Below are positions 7,726 to 15,929 of a stretch of 64,000 nt of DNA, piece after piece. Origin of the DNA: Limosilactobacillus caccae (GTDB lineage: Bacteria; Bacillota; Bacilli; Lactobacillales; Lactobacillaceae); NCBI RefSeq assembly GCF_900156885.1, contig NZ_FTOY01000011.1, positions 734,501 through 798,500 of the forward strand, given 5' to 3'. The notes beneath the pieces were generated by a model. The model was not told where the DNA came from. It made no database searches and saw nothing but the letters and a program-made list of their open reading frames with translations. Made by a program: the position numbers and the translations under genes. Positions within the stretch are counted from its first letter, which is position 1. Every line of letters starts with the position of its first letter.

Positions 7726-8259
7726 TTAATCATTTTCATCATTATCATACGATACATGACTTACTGCTTTAGGAAATAGTTGGTCTTCAAGATACTCAGC
7801 TTCACATGGTTCTGTACTATCCTGATCCTTAGCATCATCATACGCTGAAGGATTATTTATTCTTGCATTTTCTAAAATATCTTTTTTACTAAAACTTAAG
7901 TCTTTAATATCAGCTACATTAAAGACATATTTATCATCATTATCTTTAATAGAAACTTGAGATACATTTGGATTAAGTTTTGTCTTTTTCACAGCCAAAA
8001 TAGCATGATAGTAATAAAATCCACTAGCATATATTTCTTGACGATCAGGCAATTTTATATTAACCTTCAGCATTCCATTCCTATTATCAAGTTTAACATG
8101 ATAATACTCTTCATCTCCATCATTACCAACACTATCAAAATATTTTTCCAAATTTTCTTTATATAGTCCAACGTTACTATCAGCCTTTACCACAATACCT
8201 AAATTAAATAAAAGAAATCCTAACATAATTGCTAAAATAAATTTTATATATTTTTTCAT
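7726..8259 (-). CDS. Secreted accessory protein of unknown function
   Basis: Not recognised. The N-terminus MKKYIKFILAIMLGFLLF with VVKADS is a classic Sec signal peptide with an Ala-x-Ala-like cleavage region, without a lipobox Cys at the junction. The mature part is acidic, mixed alpha/beta, with a single Cys near the end. I prefer the fifth-codon ATG (8259), which follows GGTGAT; an ATG at 8271 is possible. It lies outside the lysis cassette, between its terminator and attL, the usual place for lysogenic-conversion genes, and is much more AT-rich than the lysis genes. Confidence 0.7.
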   Translation of the reverse strand: MKKYIKFILAIMLGFLLFNLGIVVKADSNVGLYKENLEKYFDSVGNDGDEEYYHVKLDNRNGMLKVNIKLPDRQEIYASGFYYYHAILAVKKTKLNPNVSQVSIKDNDDKYVFNVADIKDLSFSKKDILENARINNPSAYDDAKDQDSTEPCEAEYLEDQLFPKAVSHVSYDNDEND

Positions 8260-8301
8260 ATACATCACCATATTTATCTTAACAAATTCATAATACTAGA
8301 A

Positions 8302-8355
8302 AAAGTCCTAGTAGTTAGTCACAGTTTCTTAGAACTGCAGCAACTACTAGGACTA
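8302..8355 (-). terminator. Terminator of the late/lysis operon
   Basis: On the minus strand GTCCTAGTAGTT...AACTACTAGGAC (12-bp stem) followed by TTTTTC, directly after the endolysin stop. Confidence 0.85.
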
Positions 8356-8360
8356 ATAAT

Positions 8361-9467
8361 TTAAATCTGAATTGTTTGGCCAACATAAATTACATTAGGA
8401 TTTGAGATTCCATTCTTTTGTGCTAATGCTTGCCAAGTTGTATGGAATACACTAGCAATTCCACTTAATGTGTCACCTGCCTTGATCGTATAAGCATTAG
8501 ATTGGCCATTACCAGCTAAGTAAATCTTTTGACCGACATAGATCACATTCGGGTTAGCGATATGATTGCGGCTTACTAAGTCAGATACCGTTGTACCAAA
8601 CTTAGTCGCAATTCCGGACAAGGTATCGCCTGCTTGAACGAAGTAAGTATTTTCAGTTGTTGGTTGTCCGGTTACCTTGAGGACTTGACCGACTTGGATC
8701 ATATTTGGATTACCGATGCTGTTGATAGCAGCAAGGTTTTGGTAAGTGGTGCCGTACTTAGTGGCGATGGCGGATAGCGTGTCACCTGGTTGGACGATGT
8801 AGGTTCCGCTTGCTGGATGGCCGACGTGTTGAACCGGCTGGGGTTCTGGAATAACAACTTGCGGAACATTACCTGATACAGAACCCGTCGTAAAGGCACC
8901 GTCAAAGTCCAAGCTAGTATCAATACCCATGATACCGTGATCTGAGTATTGCCATGCAGCGGCATTATCAATACCAAGTTCAGTCACACCATAACCGGCA
9001 ATCCAAATCTTTCGGGAGCCGAATCCATGAGAATTAAGCGTGTCACCAGTAAAGAAACTTTTCATGGAATAGATACCAGTATTCTTGTAACCTAATGCTT
9101 CGACTTCTTGAAGGAATGCTAAGGAAGCAGACTGATAATCAGCTGCAGAATGAACTTCTGCATCATCAATCATGAGAGTATCGTCATACATACCGAACTG
9201 CCGGGCAATTTTAACGAAGAAACGGGCTTCATTTTGTGCATCGCCAACAGAAGTATAACGGGCAAAATGGTAACAAGATACTCGTAAACCGACTGCAAGG
9301 GCATTACGGATTTGAGCTGCTGCACGCGGGTTAACGTAAGCAGAACCGTCTTCGGATCCTTCCGTTAACTTAACAACAACACCTAATGCCCCCTGATTTT
9401 TAGCAGTTTGGAAAAAGGCAACGGTATCTGGTTGGTAGCTCGAAACATCAATAAATTGATTACGCAT
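8361..9467 (-). CDS. Endolysin: GH25 muramidase with three LysM domains
   Basis: 368 residues. Residues 1-190 form a glycoside hydrolase family 25 domain: the early Asp in FIDVSSYQ (D7), VVKLTEG, and the acidic DDAEV box at 101-105 that holds the catalytic residues. Three LysM peptidoglycan-binding modules follow at about 220-264, 272-316 and 323-368, each with the YxVxxGDTLSxIA pattern. It has no signal peptide, so export depends on the holin encoded just upstream. It cleaves the MurNAc-GlcNAc bond at the end of the lytic cycle. The gene is the last of the late operon. Confidence 0.95.
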   Translation of the reverse strand: MRNQFIDVSSYQPDTVAFFQTAKNQGALGVVVKLTEGSEDGSAYVNPRAAAQIRNALAVGLRVSCYHFARYTSVGDAQNEARFFVKIARQFGMYDDTLMIDDAEVHSAADYQSASLAFLQEVEALGYKNTGIYSMKSFFTGDTLNSHGFGSRKIWIAGYGVTELGIDNAAAWQYSDHGIMGIDTSLDFDGAFTTGSVSGNVPQVVIPEPQPVQHVGHPASGTYIVQPGDTLSAIATKYGTTYQNLAAINSIGNPNMIQVGQVLKVTGQPTTENTYFVQAGDTLSGIATKFGTTVSDLVSRNHIANPNVIYVGQKIYLAGNGQSNAYTIKAGDTLSGIASVFHTTWQALAQKNGISNPNVIYVGQTIQI

Positions 9468-9469
9468 AA

Positions 9470-9901
9470 TTATTTATCCTCCTTCATTGGATCGATTGCA
9501 GTTGCTTGGCCGGCTGGAATAGCGGCTGTTTTAGTAGGTTGTGCTTGTTGTAATGTCGGATCAACGGTTGGTGTCAAGGACGACTTTTCATAAGCTGATT
9601 GAACAAGCGTTTCAATAGCATTAAGGTCAATGTTCTTAATACCCTGCTTTTGAAGAGCCTGTTGAACAATATCCGTTGCTTGATGGAACTTCTCATGACC
9701 TGCCATATCTTTGCCAACTAAGGAAGCAACTGCATCATCTGCAAGTTGTGCAGCACATGACCAAGCGGCACGAGATGTTGCAGTTTTAGCATGGATGACT
9801 TTGGCGTGAATAAATGATTGACTCTGTTTTAAGGCAAAATAAAAGACCGTTGAGATAACGGCCGTCATGATATAGGTTGGAATTGCGTTAATGATATTCA
9901 T
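9470..9901 (-). CDS. Phage holin, LL-H (superfamily 6) type
   Basis: 143 residues. One N-terminal membrane segment ([18 protein letters not shown]), then a long amphipathic region and a Pro/Thr-rich tail, as in the Lactobacillus phage LL-H holin group. I take ATG at 9901, preceded by GAGGAG (spacing 6); the longer frame to 10084 overlaps the upstream gene and encodes Ile/Met-rich nonsense. The start overlaps the upstream gene by 14 bases, so the two are translationally coupled. The protein would open the membrane to release the muramidase. Confidence 0.85.
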   Translation of the reverse strand: MNIINAIPTYIMTAVISTVFYFALKQSQSFIHAKVIHAKTATSRAAWSCAAQLADDAVASLVGKDMAGHEKFHQATDIVQQALQKQGIKNIDLNAIETLVQSAYEKSSLTPTVDPTLQQAQPTKTAAIPAGQATAIDPMKEDK

Positions 9902-10199
9902 TTGTTTTCTCCTCCAAGTTTGTAATTCTTCGTTCGTGATCTTGCAACTGCTCATCATGATGGATAAAGTGCTTATCTCCATCTTCAAAGCGTTTATTAG
10001 CATGTTTATGCCATTCATTCCAGTCTTCAATGTTCTTATTAAGCTTTTGAAGATTCTGATTAATCGGATTAAGGACTTTATCAATTAGGTTGCCAATTAA
10101 CTTATGCGCCCCGCCAAATACTGCTGTGCCAATCACAAGAATGGATCCCCACTCGGCCCAACTAAGACTGAGAAATGAATGGATTGTAAAGATGTGCAT
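9888..10199 (-). CDS. Small membrane-anchored coiled-coil protein of the lysis cassette
   Basis: 103 residues: one membrane segment (WGSILVIGTAVFGGAHKLIG) followed by a charged, heptad-rich helix ending in HHDEQLQDHERRITNLEEK. Proteins of this design (XhlA-like) often precede the holin in Gram-positive phages and may be a second holin component. GAGG lies close before the start. It is not recognised beyond that. Confidence 0.7.
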   Translation of the reverse strand: MHIFTIHSFLSLSWAEWGSILVIGTAVFGGAHKLIGNLIDKVLNPINQNLQKLNKNIEDWNEWHKHANKRFEDGDKHFIHHDEQLQDHERRITNLEEKTNEYH

Positions 10200-10226
10200 T
10201 GTGCGTTGTCACCTCCTTGAGGGTAA

Positions 10227-10250
10227 AATAAAAACGCCCTATATAGGACG
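10227..10250 (-). terminator. Terminator between accessory and lysis genes
   Basis: CGTCCTATATAGGGCG hairpin followed by TTTTTATTTT on the minus strand. It separates the 195-residue accessory gene from the lysis genes. Confidence 0.7.
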
Positions 10251-10255
10251 ACGCA

Positions 10256-10843
10256 TTATTGATTTGATTCTCTTTTTCTAACGATTCTCATTATTTCGTT
10301 ATCCTTAAGCATCTCCGCGTATGCTTTGCCGAGCATTGGAGTATCTTCTTTTAAGTTATTTAACATTGAATAAATGACATAAATCGTATTCTCTTTGTCT
10401 TCATTGTACAAAAAATCTTTATAGATAAACATACTTATTTTCGTAAAAATATTATGTACTATTTCTTCTTGAACAACAGGTTCGACATCATTCGCTATTA
10501 GTTTTTGAACATCTAATTCAATAGAGTCTTGAATTTTTGTTAACCACTCAATATCTTGAGATCTCAGCTTAAAGTATGCTTTGTCTTGCTTCTGTTTAAG
10601 AGCGTCAACTTCACTTTTTAATTTTTGTAAACTACTGAGATCATATTTTTCAGCAATTTTCTGTATGGTTTCTGTTCTTAATTGATTCAATTTTTTATCA
10701 TTTATTTTCCATTGAATGATTCCAAAAATAGCAAGAGCTAGCGTAATTACTAGAGTAATAATTCCTAAATAGTTACTGTTCTGCTCCTCTATTATATCTA
10801 CCAATTTATCGTTCATAGCTGACTCACTTATTAAAATAATCAT
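10256..10843 (-). CDS. Accessory membrane/coiled-coil protein, 195 residues
   Basis: Not recognised. One membrane segment near residues 25-45 (LGIITLVITLALAIFGIIQW), then a Lys/Leu-rich coiled coil (to about residue 110) and an acidic helical C-terminus. AGGAG lies 12 bases before the ATG; an internal ATG (MNDKLVD) is an alternative start. With the two following genes it forms an AT-rich block inserted between tail-tip and lysis genes. None of the three looks structural. Confidence 0.6.
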   Translation of the reverse strand: MIILISESAMNDKLVDIIEEQNSNYLGIITLVITLALAIFGIIQWKINDKKLNQLRTETIQKIAEKYDLSSLQKLKSEVDALKQKQDKAYFKLRSQDIEWLTKIQDSIELDVQKLIANDVEPVVQEEIVHNIFTKISMFIYKDFLYNEDKENTIYVIYSMLNNLKEDTPMLGKAYAEMLKDNEIMRIVRKRESNQ

Positions 10844-10858
10844 GACACAGTTTTTCTC

Positions 10859-11356
10859 CTAATAGATTTCTTTTTTCTTCATACAGAAAATATTATTTTT
10901 AACATATTCAACAAGACCATTAGTTTCCATTCTTTTACTAATTTCATTGTTTGAATTTTTAATTTTGATTAAAATCAAATTAATATATTTAAACGTCCGT
11001 ATAATAGTAAAGGATTTTGAATACTGCAAGATATAGTTAATGTTTACTTGAAGTATATCAATATCATCCTCAGTTAAGGAAAGATCTTGATTCCACTTTT
11101 GGCTATTACGAAATACGTTTACCGCTTTTCTTAACTCCTTTATTCTATTTTGCTCAATCCGTCTTGCAAATTTTCTCTCTTTTGTAGCTACTTGAAAGTT
11201 GAAAACAGTCATCAGAAATGTACTCACTGAAACTATAGTAGCAAATATTGCTCCAGCATTTTGAAATAATTGCTCATGATATAAGCACACCATATATCCT
11301 ATTATAAAAATAACAAGTGTATAGCAAATTAGTACCAATTTATCTCTCGATTGCAT
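10859..11356 (-). CDS. Accessory membrane protein, about 165 residues
   Basis: Not recognised. Two N-terminal membrane segments (LICYTLVIFIIGYMVCLY and GAIFATIVSVSTFLMTVF) followed by a basic segment (KERKFARRIEQNRIKELR) and a cytosolic helical domain. ATG at 11356 has AAGGGA eight bases upstream; a GTG codon immediately before it is in frame. It has the shape of a small membrane sensor or exclusion protein, but that is only a guess from topology. Confidence 0.6.
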   Translation of the reverse strand: MQSRDKLVLICYTLVIFIIGYMVCLYHEQLFQNAGAIFATIVSVSTFLMTVFNFQVATKERKFARRIEQNRIKELRKAVNVFRNSQKWNQDLSLTEDDIDILQVNINYILQYSKSFTIIRTFKYINLILIKIKNSNNEISKRMETNGLVEYVKNNIFCMKKKEIY

Positions 11357-11436
11357 CACACGTTTCCCTTTCTTAATTTAATAACAGAAAATATATTACT
11401 GGATTTTAGGTATGTTAACAATAGCCGCCCATAACA

Positions 11437-11465
11437 AAAGCCTCACTCAAACGAGCGGGGCTTTT
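11437..11465. terminator. Bidirectional terminator
   Basis: AAAGCC-TCACTC-AAAC-GAGCGG-GGCTTTT hairpin with A-run and T-run on the two sides, between two accessory genes. Confidence 0.7.
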
Positions 11466-11507
11466 ATTATGTACTGTGTATTTCTACGGCGACTATGATG
11501 TTTTCTA

Positions 11508-12152
11508 TTAAGCTGTTTTGTTCTGCAACTCTTTCAATTGCAATTCAAAGAAATTCCTTACTAAATCGACAAAATTGCTTAATTCTACAGATGGAATTGG
11601 TTCTAACTTGGAATAATGTTTTTCCATAACTAAAATTTTCAATAAAATTTCTCGTTCAGCTGTATTTTCGTCATGAAATAAATATAAACGAATTAAAGTA
11701 ATTTGTTCCTGGATATCATTGATACTTTTCTCTAATTCTTGGATATCATTTTGGTTCTCAGCGATTTGTTTTTTAGCGTCTTCTATACTTTTTATATTAT
11801 TTAATCGCTCAGAGCTTGTGTTTTTCTTTGTCTTCTCTATTTTTCTGTTAATAATAGTGCAATTTCTTACAAATTTAGCAATTAATTTTCTTGTTTCATT
11901 CCACCAATCTAATTGACTTTGATAAAAAAGCTTTTCATCTTTTTGCATTTGCGCAATCTCCCTCTGCGTTTGGATCGTAGCTTCATTATTCTTGCGTTGT
12001 ACTTTTAATGACTCTTTAGTGTTTTTATTTTGAAAATAAGCTGTGATACTATAACCAATTAGGCTCACTACTCCTGATACAAGAGCGGCAATTAGGCCAC
12101 TATATATCACTGCTGAATTACTAGAAGATGCATGGCTAACTAACAATATCAT
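11508..12152 (-). CDS. Accessory membrane-anchored coiled-coil protein, 214 residues
   Basis: Not recognised. One N-terminal membrane segment (SGLIAALVSGVVSLIGYSIT), then a long coiled coil with NEATIQTQREIAQMQKDEK and NQNDIQELEKSINDIQEQ, and a helical C-terminus. This layout (single span plus long cytosolic coil) occurs in phage superinfection-exclusion and some abortive-infection proteins, without a diagnostic motif here. The gene is flanked by its own terminator, as expected for a moron. Confidence 0.6.
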   Translation of the reverse strand: MILLVSHASSSNSAVIYSGLIAALVSGVVSLIGYSITAYFQNKNTKESLKVQRKNNEATIQTQREIAQMQKDEKLFYQSQLDWWNETRKLIAKFVRNCTIINRKIEKTKKNTSSERLNNIKSIEDAKKQIAENQNDIQELEKSINDIQEQITLIRLYLFHDENTAEREILLKILVMEKHYSKLEPIPSVELSNFVDLVRNFFELQLKELQNKTA

Positions 12153-12202
12153 ATAATCTACCCCTCAATATTTAATAGGTAAATTATACCTTTAGTTATT
12201 TA

Positions 12203-12304
12203 TTACTCAAAGTTGGAATTCAAAATGTCAATAACGGCCCCCCCATAATATTTTAGGCCACTAAACGGTGATTTAGCAGCCTTAGTTGTAGATTTTGCTG
12301 TCAT
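12203..12304 (-). CDS. Small phage protein, 33 residues
   Basis: ATG at 12304 follows GGGAG (spacing about 10) and encodes MTAKSTTKAAKSPFSGLKYY with a short tail. It directly follows the XkdX-like gene. No family is recognised, and it may be a decayed remnant. Confidence 0.35.
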   Translation of the reverse strand: MTAKSTTKAAKSPFSGLKYYGGAVIDILNSNFE

Positions 12305-12307
12305 AAT

Positions 12308-12469
12308 CTATGCTCCCATCGTGGTTTCAATATTATAGTCTTGACCTGTTACCGTCTTATAGTCTTCTTTGCTGATAGCCCCACACTGAACATAAACTTT
12401 GTAGAAATTGACATCATGATTTCCCCAGTCATTCCAAAACATTTGTAGCATTTGTAATTGCGTCATCAT
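12308..12469 (-). CDS. XkdX-like small tail protein
   Basis: 53 residues. WNDWGNHDVNFYKVYVQCGA followed by ISKEDYKTVTGQDY is the XkdX pattern (aromatic start, then a helix beginning I-x-x-E-x-Y/F). Such proteins sit between tail-fibre and holin genes in Gram-positive siphophages. The start overlaps the preceding stop (ATGA). Confidence 0.7.
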   Translation of the reverse strand: MMTQLQMLQMFWNDWGNHDVNFYKVYVQCGAISKEDYKTVTGQDYNIETTMGA

Positions 12470-12783
12470 TGTTGAACTTCCTCCTTTGACTTAGCGATGG
12501 CTTGTTGCTGATTAGTCTGCATGAACATTTGTTGCAACTGCTTAATTTGATTTGCTTGTTGTATATTTGCAGCTTGAAGTTTAGCGTTGGTTTGATTTTG
12601 TTGCATAACAGTACTTTGTAGCAAAGTGATTTGTTGTGATTGCTGCATCAATAACCGTTCTGTTGGTGATTGGCTATGAATAATCTCTGGCTGAGCTAAC
12701 AATTCACATGCTTGTAACTCATAATTGTCATTAACTTCCAAATGATGAATACCAGTTTCATCTACTCTATATATCGCTTTCAT
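12466..12783 (-). CDS. Tail-tip accessory protein with Gln-rich coiled coil
   Basis: 105 residues from ATG 12783 (AGGTGAT six bases upstream; an in-frame ATG at 12792 is less well placed). The N-terminus MKAIYRVDETGIHHLEVNDN is a beta-rich cap; the rest is a Gln/Asn-rich heptad coiled coil (QQSQQITLLQSTVMQQNQ). It overlaps the XkdX gene by four bases. Specific role unknown. Confidence 0.65.
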   Translation of the reverse strand: MKAIYRVDETGIHHLEVNDNYELQACELLAQPEIIHSQSPTERLLMQQSQQITLLQSTVMQQNQTNAKLQAANIQQANQIKQLQQMFMQTNQQQAIAKSKEEVQQ

Positions 12784-12793
12784 TTCAATCACC

Positions 12794-13729
12794 TCAAACT
12801 TGAACCCAAAGATTTCCTACTCGCAAGAATTCAACCGCTTCATTAACCTGACACTTGTAATCAGTGCTTCCTTTCATAACAAGGTGATTATCTCCAGCAC
12901 TGTCAAGATTACCAGCATGATGGAAAGTAATTGGATTCCAGCAAACGCAAACTAATCGCCGGCCGTTTTGATATTGATAATCAGTTGCTGGAGCAATCGT
13001 CGCAATTGTTCGATCCTGACCATTGGTTGCCAGCACTACATAGGATTGATAAGGATCAAGTACGACTAGATCATTTGTAGAATTATCTGCGGCATAATTG
13101 GAATAGCTTTGAACGGATGCATAACCCGAAGAATGCTGATTCATCATATCTTGATGGCTGATATTTTTACGTGCCATTCCAGCAAACAGCGCATTAACTC
13201 GTGAGTAACCATTGTAATGAATATTAGCTACTTTGTCATAATTTGCCTGTGTATTACTATCTAAATATGTTTGAAAGAAGGTCGGTTGAAGATCAACCGC
13301 ACTAATCCCATCACGTGTCTCTATCCAAAGTTCAACTTCAAATTCAACGGTCTCACTTCGAGAAGTACGAGTCCAGAATACATAAAATTTATAAAATTCA
13401 GAAGTATCATAAAACCCTGTTAATGACTTAGTACCAATATTAACAGCAAGGTGGTCTGGTTTATCAAAATATGCTGAAATATAAACATCACTGACGTTAT
13501 GAACCATATTATCATCACCGTTTGCACACCGTAAAGCAAGTGTAAATCGACGAACCTTACGATCGGTCTGACTGACAATCTGCGTTGGGTCGTTTTGCAA
13601 TTTTAGTGAACCAAGATAAGTACAGTTATTCTCATCAAACGCTGGGGTTGTGTAGACCTTGTAATGATCATATTGAGGTAACAGATTTGTATTAGGCCCA
13701 AGCGTATCACTTGTATAATTCGTTGACAT
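12794..13729 (-). CDS. Putative baseplate/receptor-binding structural protein
   Basis: 311 residues, mostly beta with many aromatic residues (DKPDHLAVNIGTKSLTGFYD, YQSYVVLATNGQDRTIATIA) and no membrane segment. It follows the BppU-like gene with a one-base overlap. Position and composition suggest a tail-tip or receptor-binding component, but no family was recognised. Confidence 0.6.
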   Translation of the reverse strand: MSTNYTSDTLGPNTNLLPQYDHYKVYTTPAFDENNCTYLGSLKLQNDPTQIVSQTDRKVRRFTLALRCANGDDNMVHNVSDVYISAYFDKPDHLAVNIGTKSLTGFYDTSEFYKFYVFWTRTSRSETVEFEVELWIETRDGISAVDLQPTFFQTYLDSNTQANYDKVANIHYNGYSRVNALFAGMARKNISHQDMMNQHSSGYASVQSYSNYAADNSTNDLVVLDPYQSYVVLATNGQDRTIATIAPATDYQYQNGRRLVCVCWNPITFHHAGNLDSAGDNHLVMKGSTDYKCQVNEAVEFLRVGNLWVQV

Positions 13730-15519
13730 TAAATAATACCCCCTTCAATTGAAGATTTGAAAATATTTTCCGCTGGAGAAAGATTCGTAACGTCTTGGGC
13801 TTCGTCAAAAAAGTTAAACGGCTTTCCAGCGTGCCACCAGGCAAAGCCAATAATATTCTTATCTTCTTTTAAGAAGTCGAACATCGCTTTCATTAGAAAG
13901 GCAGTTACTTCATAATCATTAGCACCATTAGCGGAATTAAAATCATCTGGTACTAGTTTAGTTAATCCCTTAATCGTTGGAATACAGCCCGTTTCCGTCA
14001 TAATTGCATTCTTATTATACTTTTCACAGGCTTGGTCAATGCAAGAAGCAATGTTAGTCCCATCAAGGGTGTTAGAGAACGATTGAACTAAGTAACTTGT
14101 AGTTAGCTTATCGCTATAATCGTCAATGATGTAACCCGGATATACATTCAAGCCAATTAAATCAAGATACTTTAGTAATTTAGTATGCTCATCATCCACA
14201 ATTTCAAAACCCATATATGCCGCTGTTAGTAATAGATGAGGATACTTAGCTCGAATGCTCTCAATAATAGTCCGCCAATAATCAAGATACTTATTTTGTG
14301 TTAGCAAATATTGTTCAGTTTCAATACATAGAATAGGAACATTATTTTCATCGCAAACTGCTGCATACTTCATTAGAATTGCTCCCCAGGCATTAAAGAA
14401 ACCTGAAATATCGCTTGGCATATACTCTGCTCGATAGAAGTTGTCCCAATAATCAATTCCTAAGTGCGGCTTAATCATTGTAATTGGGACATTATATTGC
14501 TTACTCCAAACAATAGCTTGCTGCAATTGCTTGCCGTCACTCTTTTGAGGGTTTGAATCGTTCTTATCAGTTATCCCCACCATATCAACAACAGACATCG
14601 TAGCGTGAATTGCTTGCAGATGTTTGACTTGATTTTCAGTTATAGTGCTATTTCGACCGTTTGGATCAGTTGTCACAGTTACCATCTTGTACTGCAAAAG
14701 CCCCGCATTATTGCGCCCCATTTGACGAATTGCTTCAACCGAATTGGATAAATCAGCAATTTTCTTATTTATATCAGCAAGTTTAGAATCAATTAACTCA
14801 GAGAATTTATCCAAATCTGCTTGGGTAAGTAGATTGTTTTGCTTAATCTTCTCAATCAATTGTTGAAGCATTGTTTGCTCAGTTGTTAGAGTAGTCTTAA
14901 CATCTGTACCTAACTGTGTTAATTGCTCGACAGCATCGTTAAGCCGTTTAGCTGCTGTTTCATATAATGCTTGAGTATCAGCCTTGAATTTCTTTTCTCC
15001 GTCAAGCAATTGATTAAGGATGTCATTAAAAGGATTAATGTAGTCTGCCGGCACCATATCAGCAAAAACGAAATCTTCTAAGACAGATAAGTCAAACTCT
15101 AATGTTGCGATGCACTTATAATCAGACAATCTAATCAAGCGGAAATAAGCCTGCTTGTATGCACCAGCAACCGCAAAGGCTTGCACTGGGAATGTATAAC
15201 GGAAACGCCCATGTAAGCCATCAACGACCACTGAACTATTATCAATAACACGATACGACTGTTGCTTCCCATCAAATGGTGTTCGTCCACAAAATTGGAG
15301 AATATAGCCAGTTATATCAAATGGTTCGTTGTCCTTCCCTTGTTGGATATTTACGAAAGTTTGCCGTAAATTGTCCATCTGCAATCGTCCTTGAACCCAA
15401 TTATTACTTTGAACATTTACACCAGAACCATTGCCAAACGTTAATTCAAAGTCTTTAAGCGACTGGGGTTTTAAGGGTTCACGGCGATCTTCTGTTAAAT
15501 TAAAAGTTAATTCCATCAT
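13729..15519 (-). CDS. BppU-like upper baseplate protein fused to a TIM-barrel glycosidase-like domain
   Basis: About 596 residues in three parts. Residues 1-150 resemble the BppU N-terminal domain (LTFNLTEDRREPLKPQSLKD, then FVFADMVPADYINPFNDIL). A coiled coil runs to about 280. The C-terminal half reads as a TIM barrel: LGIDYWDNFYRAEYMPSDI, VPILCIETEQY (Glu near 402) and NAIMTETGC (Glu near 512), the spacing of a retaining glycosidase acid/nucleophile pair, ending FAWWHAGKPF. I chose ATG 15519 because GGGGTGATAGG precedes it. It may trim wall polysaccharide during adsorption. Confidence 0.75.
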   Translation of the reverse strand: MMELTFNLTEDRREPLKPQSLKDFELTFGNGSGVNVQSNNWVQGRLQMDNLRQTFVNIQQGKDNEPFDITGYILQFCGRTPFDGKQQSYRVIDNSSVVVDGLHGRFRYTFPVQAFAVAGAYKQAYFRLIRLSDYKCIATLEFDLSVLEDFVFADMVPADYINPFNDILNQLLDGEKKFKADTQALYETAAKRLNDAVEQLTQLGTDVKTTLTTEQTMLQQLIEKIKQNNLLTQADLDKFSELIDSKLADINKKIADLSNSVEAIRQMGRNNAGLLQYKMVTVTTDPNGRNSTITENQVKHLQAIHATMSVVDMVGITDKNDSNPQKSDGKQLQQAIVWSKQYNVPITMIKPHLGIDYWDNFYRAEYMPSDISGFFNAWGAILMKYAAVCDENNVPILCIETEQYLLTQNKYLDYWRTIIESIRAKYPHLLLTAAYMGFEIVDDEHTKLLKYLDLIGLNVYPGYIIDDYSDKLTTSYLVQSFSNTLDGTNIASCIDQACEKYNKNAIMTETGCIPTIKGLTKLVPDDFNSANGANDYEVTAFLMKAMFDFLKEDKNIIGFAWWHAGKPFNFFDEAQDVTNLSPAENIFKSSIEGGII

Positions 15520-15527
15520 TTTTCCTA

Positions 15528-15899
15528 TCACCCCTTAATAATACTTTTTATTAAATCTTTCATTTGCGTGTCTTTTAATGCTTCGGTTAGCATGGTTACA
15601 AAAGTTGAGCCATCAGAACCCCAAGAAACACGTTCAGCTTTATGGTCCATATAAGACTTCGCCTCTTCAACTTCATCTCGTGTAGCACGAGTTTGTTCAA
15701 TTTTTCTGCACCGATCGTTAACACTATCAATCCGGCCGCTGAGCTTATTATCCGCACTATCACGGTCTCGAACCTCATTGTTAACTTTTTTATCTAAATC
15801 ATTGATAGCTTGCTCAATAGCTTCAAAATTCTCAACCATCTGCTCTCTAAATAATTTGCCACTATTCATTGAGAGGTCATCTGTATGTAACTCTTTCAA
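15528..15899 (-). CDS. Small baseplate coiled-coil protein
   Basis: About 123 residues: a helical, charged coiled coil (FEAIEQAINDLDKKVNNEVR) followed by a short globular end (VSWGSDGSTFVTMLTEALKD). TTG at 15899 sits seven bases after AGGTGA; the longer frame opens at a TTG at 15917. It lies between the tail lysozyme and BppU-like genes, the normal place of such linkers in Lactobacillales phages. Confidence 0.65.
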   Translation of the reverse strand: MKELHTDDLSMNSGKLFREQMVENFEAIEQAINDLDKKVNNEVRDRDSADNKLSGRIDSVNDRCRKIEQTRATRDEVEEAKSYMDHKAERVSWGSDGSTFVTMLTEALKDTQMKDLIKSIIKG

Positions 15900-15929
15900 A
15901 AAATCATCACCTTTCAAGAATAACTATTT

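Noticed and set aside
9902-10084. Longer start for the holin (204 residues)
   Set aside because: The extra part overlaps the upstream gene, is Ile/Met-rich nonsense and lacks a ribosome site; GAGGAG lies before ATG 9901.
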